Shown here: positions 35,697-50,192 of the stretch, in pieces
Position numbering within the stretch: the first letter of the stretch is position 1
How the letters are laid out: each line of letters opens with the position of its first letter
From: Burkholderiaceae bacterium
GTDB taxonomy: Bacteria; Pseudomonadota; Gammaproteobacteria; Burkholderiales; Burkholderiaceae_F
Direction: 5' to 3'
Assembly: GCA_022843955.1 (NCBI GenBank)
Contig: JALHMQ010000011.1
Span: 1 to 64,000 of the forward strand
Length of the DNA stretch: 64,000 nucleotides
The notes under the pieces: generated by a model
Told to the model about the DNA's origin: nothing
Seen by the model: only the letters and a program-made list of their open reading frames with translations
Database searches by the model: none
Made by a program: the position numbers and the translations under genes

Positions 35697-35854
35697 CCGG
35701 CCTCTCCCATGCCTGTTTGCCAACGCGATCCCATCGCCTGGCTAGCCATGGGTCAAGTCAGCTTTGCTCACGAGTTGCGAGAAAGCAAGGCAAACCTACA
35801 TCGAACCGGTTCCCTGAATCGCTTTGTGTGCTGCGGATTGGCTATCCTGTTCCG

Positions 35855-39367
<3,513 letters not shown>

Positions 39368-39374
39368 GGTCGCC

Positions 39375-40250
39375 ATGACGATTGGCTACGGAAACCTCAG
39401 CCTCGCCTACCCACGTTTCAACCGGGCTTTCGGAGAACCGATGGCCGGCGCCTTCGGAGTCGGCCTGTCCATCGCTTTCGACGTTCAGGCCTATCTACCT
39501 GCATCGTTTCCCTTTCCGATCGTGCGGCTCGACTCGTCGCCGGTATTCATTGACCGACCCGTTCCGCGCCTCGTGGGATATGCGTCCCCTGAGGTCTCTT
39601 CGCCGTTTCGGATTTGCGGCTCATCCGTGCAGAGCGGCACGATCTACCGCCTGCAGCTTTCTGCTTCGCAGGTCGAAGCGATCGAGGGTCTGCGCGACGG
39701 TAACGGCCTGCTCCTTCGTCTCGTCGTGAGGGCGGCGACTTCGCGAGGCGACGACGTCCAGAACCACTCTGAAGACGTGCGCATAGACATCGCACAGTCA
39801 GAGTGGCTTCGTGTTCTTGAAGAGGCTCAGTACCAGCGCACGCTTGTAGTAGAGGTCCCGCTCGTGGATCTGGACGGCGGTGCTGGCTCAAGCCCCGTTG
39901 ACGAACTCAAGAAGGCACAGCGGCTGCTGTGGCTTGGGCACTTTCAGGATTCCGTCGCGGCGTGTCGTCGAGTACTCGAAGCGATCGAGATCCGATTCGG
40001 CCTTGAGAATGAGAGAAAAGAAGCGTTCGCCGCGACTAAACAACGTGACTTGGCCGAGCAACTGACGCTGTTTCAGCGCGAACTGCTGCTGCGGCATTCT
40101 GCGATGCGGTTCGCACACGTGGCAAGCCACGCAGACGGGACCGCCGAGCGACCATTTGACCGGACAGACGCAACCCTCATGCTTGCCGTGACCGCTGCGA
40201 TCGCGAGGGCAGCATTCGCACGCGCTACTGGGGATGGCGACGGGCGGTAA
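39375..40250 (+). CDS. Hypothetical protein with HEPN-like C-terminus, 291 residues
   Basis: ATG at 39375, only 7 bases after the restriction gene stop, so probably co-transcribed with it. Residues 1-165 are beta-rich with no recognised motif. Residues 175-291 are helical: DELKKAQRLLWLGHFQDSVA, ACRRVLEAIEIRFG, then LLRHSAMRFAHVASHADG. The last piece has R245 and H252 (Rx6H) in the position where HEPN proteins keep their catalytic pair. The tail is Ala-rich. It may be an accessory toxin-like or abortive-infection protein linked to the restriction enzyme; this is inference. Confidence 0.55.
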   Translation: MTIGYGNLSLAYPRFNRAFGEPMAGAFGVGLSIAFDVQAYLPASFPFPIVRLDSSPVFIDRPVPRLVGYASPEVSSPFRICGSSVQSGTIYRLQLSASQVEAIEGLRDGNGLLLRLVVRAATSRGDDVQNHSEDVRIDIAQSEWLRVLEEAQYQRTLVVEVPLVDLDGGAGSSPVDELKKAQRLLWLGHFQDSVAACRRVLEAIEIRFGLENERKEAFAATKQRDLAEQLTLFQRELLLRHSAMRFAHVASHADGTAERPFDRTDATLMLAVTAAIARAAFARATGDGDGR

Positions 40251-40454
40251 GCGATGTCGGGTCGCCTTGGCCGCTACCCTTGGCGGAGCGGCCAGTCCGA
40301 CAGCGTTGTCAGCGTACCGCTCGAGCGCGTCGTTACCGCGCGACTCGTCAAGTTTCCTGCTCGCGTTCCGTTGCTTCACCTAAGAGCCTCTACGGGCAGA
40401 CATTGCGAAGCACGTAGTTGACGCACCGACACTTTTGTTCGGCCCGACAATCCC

Positions 40455-41366
40455 ATGACCAAAGCAAGTGCAACTCCCGCAAAGCGTCGCCGACACGGGA
40501 CTCATCATTCTTGGATCTACAGCCCAGGGGCGTTTCGGTGGGAAGGGGAGTACATCGCCGGTGCGAACATTCTTCCGCTGGCCGGCGAGATGAGCGCCTG
40601 GATGCAGCAACGTGGCAATCTGGCCCTCATGCCCGAGCCACTTGCGCCCTGGGAGGGTGGATACACCAATCCGTTCACGGCGAGCGGAGTGACGCTGCAG
40701 CTGATCATGAGCAAAGTTATCAACGCGGCCGTTGAGTGTTCAGCTGCCGACTCCCTAGAACAGGATCCGGTGGAAGCAGAAATTGACCGGATCCGCGTCT
40801 ACAACGAGCTTCTCATCTACGCTGCGCGCGTGTGCGAGTCATCGATCAAGCAACTTCTGCACTGCACGCAGATTCCGGCGCATCGGTATGAGCGTCAGGC
40901 GCTTGGCGGACTATTGCAGTCTCCATGCCCGGACTGCAGAAAGGAACTGGGTGCGCGACCGCATCAAGTGTCTCTTGTCGGAACCCTGGCGCACCCATTC
41001 CGCTTATGTCGCGAGTTTGAGGAATGCGCGATGGACCACATGGATCTAGTTAATCGTCTCCGGAACTCGGAGGCTGCGCACGCCGGAGTGCAAACTCTTG
41101 TCGTGCGCACGGCAGAGGCCTCGAAGTCGAGACTAATGGGAGAGAGTGATCAGCTTCTCGCTGGCTTTGTTCACATGCTTTCTCATGTCAGCGACTTGGA
41201 GCAACGAATGCTCTCTGACTTAGCGGAGAAGGCCAGAGCGATTAACCTACTAAAGCGCAACGGCTTACAGGCCAAGGACTGCAATTTCAATCTGGTTCCG
41301 GGACAACAGTTCTCTTTCCGTAAGCAAGGATTCAGCGGGCCGCGGATGACTGTAGAAGATGAGTGA
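40455..41366 (+). CDS. Hypothetical HEPN-like protein, 303 residues
   Basis: ATG at 40455, 204 bases after the previous gene. The region before it shows no gene. After a 120-residue N-terminal part, the protein is helical, with a CPDC pair and HMDLVNRLRNSEAAHAGVQT, which contains RNSEAAH (Rx5H), the HEPN-type motif. The C-terminal helices are charged (EQRMLSDLAEKARAINLLKR). Its stop overlaps the start of the next gene by 8 bases. Base composition is lower in G/C than the element core. Function unknown; the motif and the setting suggest defence. Confidence 0.55.
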   Translation: MTKASATPAKRRRHGTHHSWIYSPGAFRWEGEYIAGANILPLAGEMSAWMQQRGNLALMPEPLAPWEGGYTNPFTASGVTLQLIMSKVINAAVECSAADSLEQDPVEAEIDRIRVYNELLIYAARVCESSIKQLLHCTQIPAHRYERQALGGLLQSPCPDCRKELGARPHQVSLVGTLAHPFRLCREFEECAMDHMDLVNRLRNSEAAHAGVQTLVVRTAEASKSRLMGESDQLLAGFVHMLSHVSDLEQRMLSDLAEKARAINLLKRNGLQAKDCNFNLVPGQQFSFRKQGFSGPRMTVEDE

Positions 41367-41835
41367 GCATCGAGTTCGGGCTTCTGCTCCGTTCTACGTC
41401 TTGCGAGCTTCGATGGCCTGCTGGAAATGCCGAGAGCCGACGCCGGTCGTCGGCCTCCTGGCCACATTGGCTGAAGACGATGGCGAGTCATACGGCGACC
41501 CGACAGCCCGTCCAGTGGAGCCGATCAGTCTGAGGAACATCACCGACTTGCCGTATGACCTGCTGCAGGTGATGCGGGCCTATCAGCCGCGCTACGCGAA
41601 GCGAGAGTCGCGTACCGCCGGTATGAGCTACTACCAGAACGAGTGCCGCCACTGCGGGGCGAACATCGGCGACTTCTATCTGTTCGGCGAGCCCGGCGGA
41701 CCTTTCTTCCCGATGTCGGAAGACGAGGTTGCGCTCGTCGAAGTGCTCGATGTGCCGGTCATCGGAACCCTTGAGATCGAGGCGGACTGTGGACAGGGCG
41801 GTGTCGATCTGATCTTCGAGAGGCGCGGGAAGTGA
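41359..41835 (+). CDS. Zinc-ribbon-like hypothetical protein, 158 residues
   Basis: Starts within the end of the previous gene. SMACWKCREPTPVVGLLA and YYQNECRHCGANIGDFYLF supply two CxxC pairs for one zinc site. EPGGPFFPM follows, a combination I recognise from a widespread family of uncharacterised bacterial zinc proteins. The C-terminus is beta-rich and acidic. Its stop overlaps the nuclease gene start (GTGA), so it is translated together with that gene. Confidence 0.6.
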   Translation: MSEHRVRASAPFYVLRASMACWKCREPTPVVGLLATLAEDDGESYGDPTARPVEPISLRNITDLPYDLLQVMRAYQPRYAKRESRTAGMSYYQNECRHCGANIGDFYLFGEPGGPFFPMSEDEVALVEVLDVPVIGTLEIEADCGQGGVDLIFERRGK

Positions 41836-42344
41836 AGGCCGGTTTGCGTCGCGGTCTCGTCGCCGCGCTGCTGGCGGTGATCGCCGCATCGGCGCCGGCG
41901 ACGGAACTCGTCGGCCGCGTAGTCGCAGTCGCCGATGGCGACACCATCACCATCCTCGATGGCGATCGCAAGCAGCATCGCGTCCGGCTGGATGGAATCG
42001 ACGCACCTGAGCGCGCGCAACCGTTTGGCGATCGGTCTCGTCAAAACTTGCGCGAACTGGCTCATGGCCGCGACGCCGTCGCGCACTGCCCGAAGGTCGA
42101 CAAGTACGGCCGGCTGGTCTGCCGCGTCACTGTCGACGGGGCGGATGTCGGCCTCGAGCTGATCCGTCGCGGGCTGGCGTGGCACTTCGTCAGGTATGCG
42201 CACGAGCAGACCGAGGCCGATCGGCGGGCATACGCCGCAGTCGAAGTGGAGGCCCGCGAGTTTCAGCGCGGACTGTGGCGCGATGCAGCGCCAATCTCGC
42301 CTTGGGATTGGCGGGACTCGCATCGCGCCGCAGCCGGGCGATGA
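41832..42344 (+). CDS. Exported staphylococcal-nuclease-like protein
   Basis: A 170-residue protein starting at GTG 41832, coupled to the previous stop. An N-terminal signal (LVAALLAVIAASAPATEL) is followed by a complete SNase domain. The calcium-binding and catalytic pattern is VVAVADGDTITI, VRLDGIDAPERAQPFG (with the catalytic Arg and Glu region) and DKYGRLVCRV. It should cleave DNA or RNA outside the cytoplasm. Similar nucleases are common in plasmid and element cargo. The domain is full length. Two cysteines (HCPK, VCRV) may form a disulfide, in line with export. Confidence 0.85.
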   Translation: MKAGLRRGLVAALLAVIAASAPATELVGRVVAVADGDTITILDGDRKQHRVRLDGIDAPERAQPFGDRSRQNLRELAHGRDAVAHCPKVDKYGRLVCRVTVDGADVGLELIRRGLAWHFVRYAHEQTEADRRAYAAVEVEAREFQRGLWRDAAPISPWDWRDSHRAAAGR

Positions 42345-42387
42345 TTTGCGTGCGACGTCCGGCGCGCGGTCGGCCAAGGGTGTGGCG

Positions 42388-43044
42388 ATGAAGATAGGTG
42401 GTCTCGACGAATGGAAGAAGTGGGCGCGCGAGGGGCGAATCGGCTGGATCGCCTTCGTCCTGCTGATTGGCGGCGCCTTGTTCCTATACGCGGCGTCGCC
42501 GACGCCGGACTCCATACGCTGGACCGGCTTCGTATACGAGGTTGTTGGCATCGTCGTGGTTTTGGTTGAGATAGCGAAGGCGAGCGGCAAGAACAAACTC
42601 ACTCCGTTGCACTCGCGCGTGGCCGCCTATTTGCGGCGCTTACCGCTTCTGGCGCAGAGTCGAAACATCACCATTGCCGTCGGTGGAGCGACCTTTTCCA
42701 TGAAGGGGGGGCGCGTGCGGGCTTCTATAGGTCTACCGCCGAATGCAACGCTCGATCAGCGCGTCGACTTGCTTGAACGTCAGTCCAAGGTGCTCGACGA
42801 TCGCATTGAGGCATTAGACGTTCGCATCGATTCAGAGGAGACGGCGCGAAGCGAAGCGATTGCTGCCGAGCGGACGGCGCGGGAGGGCTCTGTCGCTGCT
42901 CTCGACAACAAGATCAAGGAGGTCGAGATCGGCGGTCTGGACCTGTCTTTGTTTGGCGTCTTCTTCTTGCTGATTGGTGTCGTGCTCACGACGGCCACGC
43001 CGGAGATCTGCTGGCTGCTGAACTGCCGTCAGCTCCCCTGCTAG
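42388..43044 (+). CDS. Membrane protein with a coiled-coil domain, 218 residues
   Basis: ATG at 42388 chosen because it begins MKIGGLDEWKKWAREG; the frame is open upstream over the nuclease gene. There are two N-terminal membrane segments (about 20-35 and 47-63) and one near the C-terminus (about 185-205). A soluble coiled coil between them holds LLERQSKVLDDRIEALDVRI. No enzyme motif. The layout of hairpin, coiled coil and helix suits a membrane-bound sensor or effector, such as those in abortive-infection systems, but nothing proves it. Confidence 0.55.
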   Translation: MKIGGLDEWKKWAREGRIGWIAFVLLIGGALFLYAASPTPDSIRWTGFVYEVVGIVVVLVEIAKASGKNKLTPLHSRVAAYLRRLPLLAQSRNITIAVGGATFSMKGGRVRASIGLPPNATLDQRVDLLERQSKVLDDRIEALDVRIDSEETARSEAIAAERTAREGSVAALDNKIKEVEIGGLDLSLFGVFFLLIGVVLTTATPEICWLLNCRQLPC

Positions 43045-43399
43045 GCGCAGCCGAGCTGAGTTCGCCGTGGAGCTTTGCAGCTTCCCCACTTGCAGTGCTG
43101 CGAGTGGCAAACCGAAGTCGGACACATCGGCCATGTGCATAGCCCTGTGAGACGGCGAACTCACGGCACTGGCGGTCACGCGCTTAGTATCCTGCGCGGC
43201 GCCGTCAAGCGGCGCAGTCTGCCTCGTTCGTTGCGCGACGTGAACATGCCGCACGAGCAAGGGGATTCTCTTTGCCCTGGAAATCCCACTACGGTTTGGC
43301 TAATTGTTGGCGCACGTCTCCATACTCGACACGATCGAGGATCAGACGGGAATCCTGCGGTCATCGGGGCAGCCGTGCCGCCGTGGGAGTGGCGATCGC
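43045..43399. other. Intergenic region in the cargo part, no gene seen
   Basis: 355 bases of mixed, moderately lower G/C sequence. Short open frames exist on both strands, but none has a good start site or protein-like sequence. It probably carries the promoter of the following two-gene unit. Confidence 0.6.
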
Positions 43400-44608
43400 A
43401 TGAGTGAGACAAGCCATGGTCCACAGATGAAACTGCATCCGGATTGGCAACCAGTGTCGCGTGTCGTTCACCTGCACGGCGGACTCACGGCTGTAAACGA
43501 GATCGATCCAAGCGTCTTGATCTCGGCCGGCATCGACGCCCCCGTTCTTGCTAGCTTCGCCACCCCTGCGTTCGCTGGGCTCTTTTCGCACTTAGAGCAT
43601 CTTGGCCTTGGGGTGATCGGTTGCCGGTTCATCCAAAGCGCGGATGAGGTTGTCGGAATCCGACCGGCTGATTTCCGCGTATTTGCAATAGGCAAGGGCT
43701 GGCCGGCTGCAGACGTCTACCAGCGCCTTAGGAACATCTCATCAACGGCGATGAAGCGCGATTTGATGGTGGTTGCTGACTGCGCCGCCCGCTTGGCCTT
43801 CGAGGTGCAAGCTGTAGAGGGACGCATTCTTGAGCTTTCGACCGCCTACGCCGTTCAGCTTCGCGGTTATCTGCACGAGAAGAGCAAGCATGAACGTTCG
43901 TACCAGCGTTTCGACGACACCAACTCGGTAAGGGTGGTGCTGGCCATTCACAGTCTGTTCTTCGAGCTAGCGATTCTGCGCGACACGATTGCCGAGTTTC
44001 TGGCGCGGGTAGTGCTCGGAGATGACGACCGGCTCTCTGCCGTGCGATCAATGGCCAAGCTGCTTCCGCTACTCGCCAAGCGACGCAACAGCGATGAGCT
44101 CTACGAGCGCATCCAGGCAGCTGCCGCCGGCGACGCGGACCCTCCCGGTTGGCTGGCGGTGATGTCCGCGTATCGGAACCTCTTTACCCACGTCGCACCG
44201 CTGGAGCAGGTTGCCCACGTCCACTTCGTAGTGTTCTATATGCGGTCGATCGTGGCTCTCGGTGAACTGCCGGCGCTCTACCATCCGCTACCAGAGCAGC
44301 CAATCAAACTGCTAAAGGAGCGCCAACAGGGGCTGCCATACACCAAGTTTGCAGAGTGGGCTGAGGCGTCGTTGGGGCGGAATCCTGATCCTGCCATCGA
44401 GCCGGACGCGCTGACCTACCTGCATGGTGTCGTGTGTAGATTGGTCGACCTTGCGGTTGCGGTCGCGGACAGGTCGCCCGTAGCGGGTGAGATGCTGACA
44501 ATCAGTGCCGCCGACATTCGAGGCCCCATCAAGGTCACGCCAGGCGGCGCGGCAGGATCGATCGGACCAACTCAACGCCCAAAGGGCGCCGATGAACGAA
44601 CGAGTTAA
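43400..44608 (+). CDS. Hypothetical HEPN-like protein, 402 residues
   Basis: ATG at 43400 is taken as the start; the frame is open upstream to 43304. Mostly helical with long amphipathic segments. MSAYRNLFTHVAPLEQV contains RNLFTH (R259, Rx4H), with the Tyr-Arg-Asn pattern common in HEPN and related helical domains. There are no zinc or membrane motifs. It overlaps the next gene by 17 bases, so the two form an operon and may be a toxin-partner pair. The role is inferred from the motif and setting. Confidence 0.55.
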   Translation: MSETSHGPQMKLHPDWQPVSRVVHLHGGLTAVNEIDPSVLISAGIDAPVLASFATPAFAGLFSHLEHLGLGVIGCRFIQSADEVVGIRPADFRVFAIGKGWPAADVYQRLRNISSTAMKRDLMVVADCAARLAFEVQAVEGRILELSTAYAVQLRGYLHEKSKHERSYQRFDDTNSVRVVLAIHSLFFELAILRDTIAEFLARVVLGDDDRLSAVRSMAKLLPLLAKRRNSDELYERIQAAAAGDADPPGWLAVMSAYRNLFTHVAPLEQVAHVHFVVFYMRSIVALGELPALYHPLPEQPIKLLKERQQGLPYTKFAEWAEASLGRNPDPAIEPDALTYLHGVVCRLVDLAVAVADRSPVAGEMLTISAADIRGPIKVTPGGAAGSIGPTQRPKGADERTS

Positions 44609-45404
44609 CACCGCTAGATCGTTGAACGCGGCGCGCGCGTTTGCGGCCGATGCACTTGTGGGGACAGAGAAGATCATCACGTCAGTCTCTCTCCGCTCAG
44701 ACGATGAGGTGGCTGTCCTCTTGGCCGCCAAGTCAGTCCGAAGCCTCGGCTACTTGCGGGCGGTTTGGCGCATATCAGAGGAGGCTCTCGTCGGACCGGT
44801 CGCAACGCTGCTTCGCTCGCAGATGGAGATGCTCTTTGTGGCTGCCGCGGTGGCGTCCGACCCCAGCAAGCTCGCTTTGTTGATTGAGTCACGTGACTGC
44901 GATCGACGGCGGTCATTGGAGAATCTGATGCGCATATCGCCGGAGGAGCGCGTTAATGCACTCACCGACGAGTACTTAGAGGACGAGCTCAATGCGCTTG
45001 AATCAACCAGGGAGACGAAACCTTGGCAGTGGGCAAAGCACGCCGGTCTTCAGGATGAGCACCGTACCGCCTATGCTTTCTTGTCTCGATTTGTGCATGC
45101 AACGCTGGGCGCCGTCGACGACCATGTAGTCAGGACTCCAACCGGATCGATCAGGATTAATGCTGCAGGCGACGTTGGGCAGTTACCGCACCTCGTCGTT
45201 CACTCAGCCCGCATGCACCTGTCGATCACCCTCTGCATGGCGCAATGGGCTGAAGATGAGGGCGCAGTGAATCGACTGGAGGCGATGCTGCACGATGAGC
45301 GTGCAACTCAGGTCAGCATCGAGGCGCTTGCCAATGTTGAGCGCAACGTCGACGCAATCGTTGAGTCTCGCCAGCGGGTACCACGCTCGAATTGCCGCGA
45401 CTGA
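44592..45404 (+). CDS. DUF5677-like hypothetical protein, 270 residues
   Basis: ATG at 44592 overlaps the end of the previous gene. The sequence is helical: ATLLRSQMEMLFVAAAVASD, DCDRRRSLENLMRISPEER, and AYAFLSRFVHATLGAVDDH. The last resembles the FLSxxVHxT region of DUF5677 proteins, which often sit in variable gene clusters. It is the last gene before attR, 176 bases away. It may act with the preceding protein. Assignment to DUF5677 is tentative. Confidence 0.55.
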   Translation: MNERVNTARSLNAARAFAADALVGTEKIITSVSLRSDDEVAVLLAAKSVRSLGYLRAVWRISEEALVGPVATLLRSQMEMLFVAAAVASDPSKLALLIESRDCDRRRSLENLMRISPEERVNALTDEYLEDELNALESTRETKPWQWAKHAGLQDEHRTAYAFLSRFVHATLGAVDDHVVRTPTGSIRINAAGDVGQLPHLVVHSARMHLSITLCMAQWAEDEGAVNRLEAMLHDERATQVSIEALANVERNVDAIVESRQRVPRSNCRD

Positions 45405-45579
45405 TGTCCGGCCGTTTCTCTCGCTAGCTTTCCTTCTACTGACTTCCTCGCACGCGCCCGATGTGATCGCCGCACGCACACGTTGGGCCTACTGTCGACG
45501 AGGCGCGACCTGGCGGACGGACTGGTGGCTTCGTCGGGCAACTGCCTGGAAACCTAGCAACAGAGCGGGCCTTGACAGA

Positions 45580-45593
45580 CACCCTCTCCGCCA
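45580..45593 (+). repeat. attR: right copy of the 14-bp attachment core
   Basis: CACCCTCTCCGCCA, identical to the end of tRNA-Ser at 12693-12706. Host sequence resumes right after it with AAAG and an intrinsic terminator. Confidence 0.9.
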
Positions 45594-45596
45594 AAG

Positions 45597-45625
45597 AAAC
45601 GGGCCCGCGAGGGCCCGTTTGCTTT
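45597..45625 (+). terminator. Intrinsic terminator, formerly of tRNA-Ser
   Basis: AAACGGGCCC, loop GCGA, GGGCCCGTTT, then GCTTT. This is a perfect 10-base stem with U-rich ends in both directions. It starts 4 bases after attR. Without the element it would end the tRNA-Ser transcript; now it may also end pgi transcripts coming from the other side. Confidence 0.85.
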
Positions 45626-45663
45626 GGCGCAGCGGGTGGTCTTCCGAACCCACCCGGGTTCGA

Positions 45664-45690
45664 CGAAAACATGCCAGTGGCATGTTTTCG
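45664..45690. repeat. Perfect inverted repeat, 12-base stem with a 3-base loop
   Basis: CGAAAACATGCC, AGT, GGCATGTTTTCG. It lies between the tRNA terminator and the end of pgi. It may form an RNA hairpin in the pgi 3' region or be a protein-binding palindrome. There is no U tract after it. Confidence 0.8.
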
Positions 45691-45748
45691 GTGAACGCGC
45701 TCCGTGCTTCATCGAGCGCGTTCAGCCCGAAGCGAAGCGCAGGGCCGA

Positions 45749-45771
45749 GCGATTCGCGCCAGACGAATCGC
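45749..45771. repeat. Inverted repeat, 8-base stem
   Basis: GCGATTCG, 7-base loop, CGAATCGC, about 105 bases past the pgi stop on the minus strand. Another potential hairpin of the pgi 3' region. Confidence 0.6.
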
Positions 45772-45875
45772 GAGCAATCCCACCGTCGCCACTGGCTCGA
45801 CCGCGCCGTTCTCTTTTGGACGCATCGCGAGCCATTCCACCCGCGCCACCAGCGCCGGTCAAGCGCGCATCAACC

Positions 45876-47519
45876 TCACTTGCCTAACCCGCGCCGCTCT
45901 CTCACCCGCGCAATCAGCCCCGCTGTCGAGCCGTCCAGCGCCGGCCCGAGATCGCCGTGGAGTGCCCCGAGCACATCCTTCGTCAGCACCTTGCCCAGCT
46001 CCACGCCCCACTGGTCGAACGCGTTGATGCCCCACACGGTCGCCTGCACGAAGACCTTGTGCTCGTAGAGCGCGAGCAGGGCGCCGAGGGTGCCCGGGGT
46101 GAGCGCTTCAAGCAGCAACGTGTTGCTGGGCCGATCGCCCGGGAACGTGCGATGCGGCGCCAGCCAGGCGGCAGCGGGAGCGCCTTCGGCACGGACTTCG
46201 TCCAGCGTCTTGCCGAAGGCAAGCGCCTGCGACTGCGCGAAACAGTTGGCGAGCAGGGCATCGTTGTGACCGGGCAGGCCGCAGTCGTCATCGACCACCG
46301 CGATGAAATCGACCGGCACCGGCTGCGTTCCCTGATGCAGCAACTGGAAGTAGGCGTGCTGACCGTTGGTGCCCGGCTCGCCGAACAAGACCGGGCAGGT
46401 GGCGTAGTCGACGGGCTGACCGTCAACCGTCACTCGCTTGCCGGTGCTTTCCATTTCCAACTGCTGCAGGTACGCGGGCAGGCGCGCCAGTCGCTGGTGA
46501 TACGGAGCGATCGACAGTGCGCCGTGGCCGAGAAAATTGGCGTTCCAAATGCCGATCAGCGCGAGCAGCACCGGCAGATTTCTCTCCAGTGGTGCCTGTG
46601 CGAAGTGCTGGTCCATCGCGTGCGCGCCGGCGAGGAACGCCTCGAACGCGGGCGCGCCGATCGCCAGCACCACCGCGAGCCCGATCGCGCTCCACACCGA
46701 GTAGCGGCCGCCGACCCAGTCCCAGAACGGAAACACGTTCTGCTCGGCCACGCCGAACGCGCGCGCCGCACTCACGTTGGTGCTGACCGCGACCACGTGC
46801 TGTTCAAGCGCATCGATCGGGCAGCCGCTGGCCAGCAGCCAGTTGCGCGCGCTGTGCGCGTTCATCATCGTCTCGAGCGTGGTGAAGGTCTTGGAGGCGA
46901 CGATCACCAGCGTGCGGTCGGCTTCGTCTGCCGCGGCAATTCGCGCGAGCACATCGGCCAGATGGCGCCCGTCGACGTTGGAAACAAAGTGGAAGGCGAG
47001 GTCCGACTGGGCAAATGGCGTGAGTGCCAGTTGCACCATCTGCGGGCCGAGATCGGAGCCGCCGATGCCCAGGTTGATCACGTGCCGCATGGTGCGGCCG
47101 CGATGTCCGCGCCAGTGACCGGTGCGCACGCTCTCGGCAAACGCGGCAACACGGGCGCGCACCGCGGCGGCATCGGCGGCCGCGTCCTGCGTGCCGACCA
47201 TCAGATGACTGCCGGCCGGCAGGCGCAGGGCGGTGTGCAGCACGGCGCGGCCTTCGGTCAGGTTGACGGGTTCACCGCGCAGCAGTGCGTCACGTCGGGC
47301 TTCGACCTGCTGCTGGCGGGCGAGTGCAAGGAGCGCATCGCGGGTCGCGGTGTCGATCCGCTGCTTGGAGTAGTCGAGCAGGACGCCGGCCGCTTCGCAG
47401 CTGAAGCGCGTGAACCGCTCGGCATCGTCGTGAAACAAGGACCGCAGCGAGGGTGCGCGTGCGCCAAGCGCTTTCAGCGATTGCCAGGCGGACGTTGTGG
47501 AAACCAGTGGCGCGTTCAT
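45876..47519 (-). CDS. pgi: Glucose-6-phosphate isomerase
   Basis: A 547-residue cytoplasmic enzyme that interconverts glucose-6-phosphate and fructose-6-phosphate in glycolysis and gluconeogenesis. Seen: LGIGGSDLGPQMV and the SKTFTT phosphate-binding loop, signature 1 DWVGGRYSVWSAIGL, GTNGQHAYFQLLHQGT with the catalytic His, and signature 2 FDQWGVELGK with the catalytic Lys. The start at 47519 (MNAPLVSTTSAW) is chosen over a long upstream extension without family similarity. It is divergent from acs, with a 410-base region between them. Confidence 0.96.
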   Translation of the reverse strand: MNAPLVSTTSAWQSLKALGARAPSLRSLFHDDAERFTRFSCEAAGVLLDYSKQRIDTATRDALLALARQQQVEARRDALLRGEPVNLTEGRAVLHTALRLPAGSHLMVGTQDAAADAAAVRARVAAFAESVRTGHWRGHRGRTMRHVINLGIGGSDLGPQMVQLALTPFAQSDLAFHFVSNVDGRHLADVLARIAAADEADRTLVIVASKTFTTLETMMNAHSARNWLLASGCPIDALEQHVVAVSTNVSAARAFGVAEQNVFPFWDWVGGRYSVWSAIGLAVVLAIGAPAFEAFLAGAHAMDQHFAQAPLERNLPVLLALIGIWNANFLGHGALSIAPYHQRLARLPAYLQQLEMESTGKRVTVDGQPVDYATCPVLFGEPGTNGQHAYFQLLHQGTQPVPVDFIAVVDDDCGLPGHNDALLANCFAQSQALAFGKTLDEVRAEGAPAAAWLAPHRTFPGDRPSNTLLLEALTPGTLGALLALYEHKVFVQATVWGINAFDQWGVELGKVLTKDVLGALHGDLGPALDGSTAGLIARVRERRGLGK

Positions 47520-47929
47520 GGGGTGGGGGGCGCGGGTGAGAAAGGAGATCGAGGTTAGCTGCGGGCGCGCGTGGGGACGTTGAAGTTCAGCGTCGCGAGC
47601 AGTCCGCATGGTAAAGGCGACGCGTAAGGGTTTTCTACAGGGCGCGCTGGGCGCCACGCGAGTTTGCGCATCGCGCAATCGTTTCATACACGATGGCAAA
47701 GCACGCGACCGCTCATTGCTCACTGGCAAAAGACCACACGGTCGGCGCGCCGATCTCCTGCGCGGCGTTGCTGCCTGCTGCGTAGCACAAGGCAGCGCGA
47801 ACGCGAGCGCCGCCAACGCCTTTATGCCGCGTTCAGTCGCATTTGCCCTGTGTAAGGTTGCTGTAAGACCGAATTCCTACCTTCCGCCAGTAAAAAAAAA
47901 TTACACATCGACCGGGTGGAGCGAGGGAC
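47520..47929. other. Divergent pgi-acs control region with a palindrome
   Basis: 410 bases without a gene. TTGCGCATCGCGCAA at 47664-47678 is a perfect 6-base inverted repeat around ATC, a plausible operator. GGCGCGCTGGGCGCC at 47641-47655 is another short palindrome. A run of nine A (about 47892-47900) lies 30 bases before the acs start. No clear promoter hexamers could be fixed. Confidence 0.5.
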
Positions 47930-49912
<1,983 letters not shown>

Positions 49913-49927
49913 CCAAGTACAACGCAG

Positions 49928-49952
49928 GCGCCCGTCACGGTCGGGCGCTGTT
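49928..49952 (+). terminator. Probable intrinsic terminator after acs
   Basis: GCGCCCG, a 7-base loop, CGGGCGC, then TGTT. The stem is strong and the U-run weak. It starts 15 bases past the acs stop. Confidence 0.6.
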
Positions 49953-50192
49953 CGACAACCAATCGGAGCATCGGGTTTTCTCCCCGCGTCGGGTCAGCCG
50001 GCGCGGTCGAGGTCAGAGGAGCAGAAGGGGCGGCAGGCTGAACCAAGCCCCCGCTGTCGACAGGGCGCCCGCTCGTATCGACAGCACCCACCGCCGGTCA
50101 GGGGCCACAGAGCGCCGCCGGGATGAGGAATCAAACGACGCACCGGCCGTACGCGGCGGTGCGCGCCTAGAGATGGAAGGGAAGGTCGCTTC

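Noticed and set aside
35717-35854. N-terminal extension of the restriction enzyme frame
   Set aside because: The 46 residues before GTG 35855 show no similarity to the family and overlap the divergent promoter region.
45571-45577. TTGACAG just left of attR as a promoter -35 box
   Set aside because: No -10 element lies at a suitable distance; the attR core and terminator follow directly.
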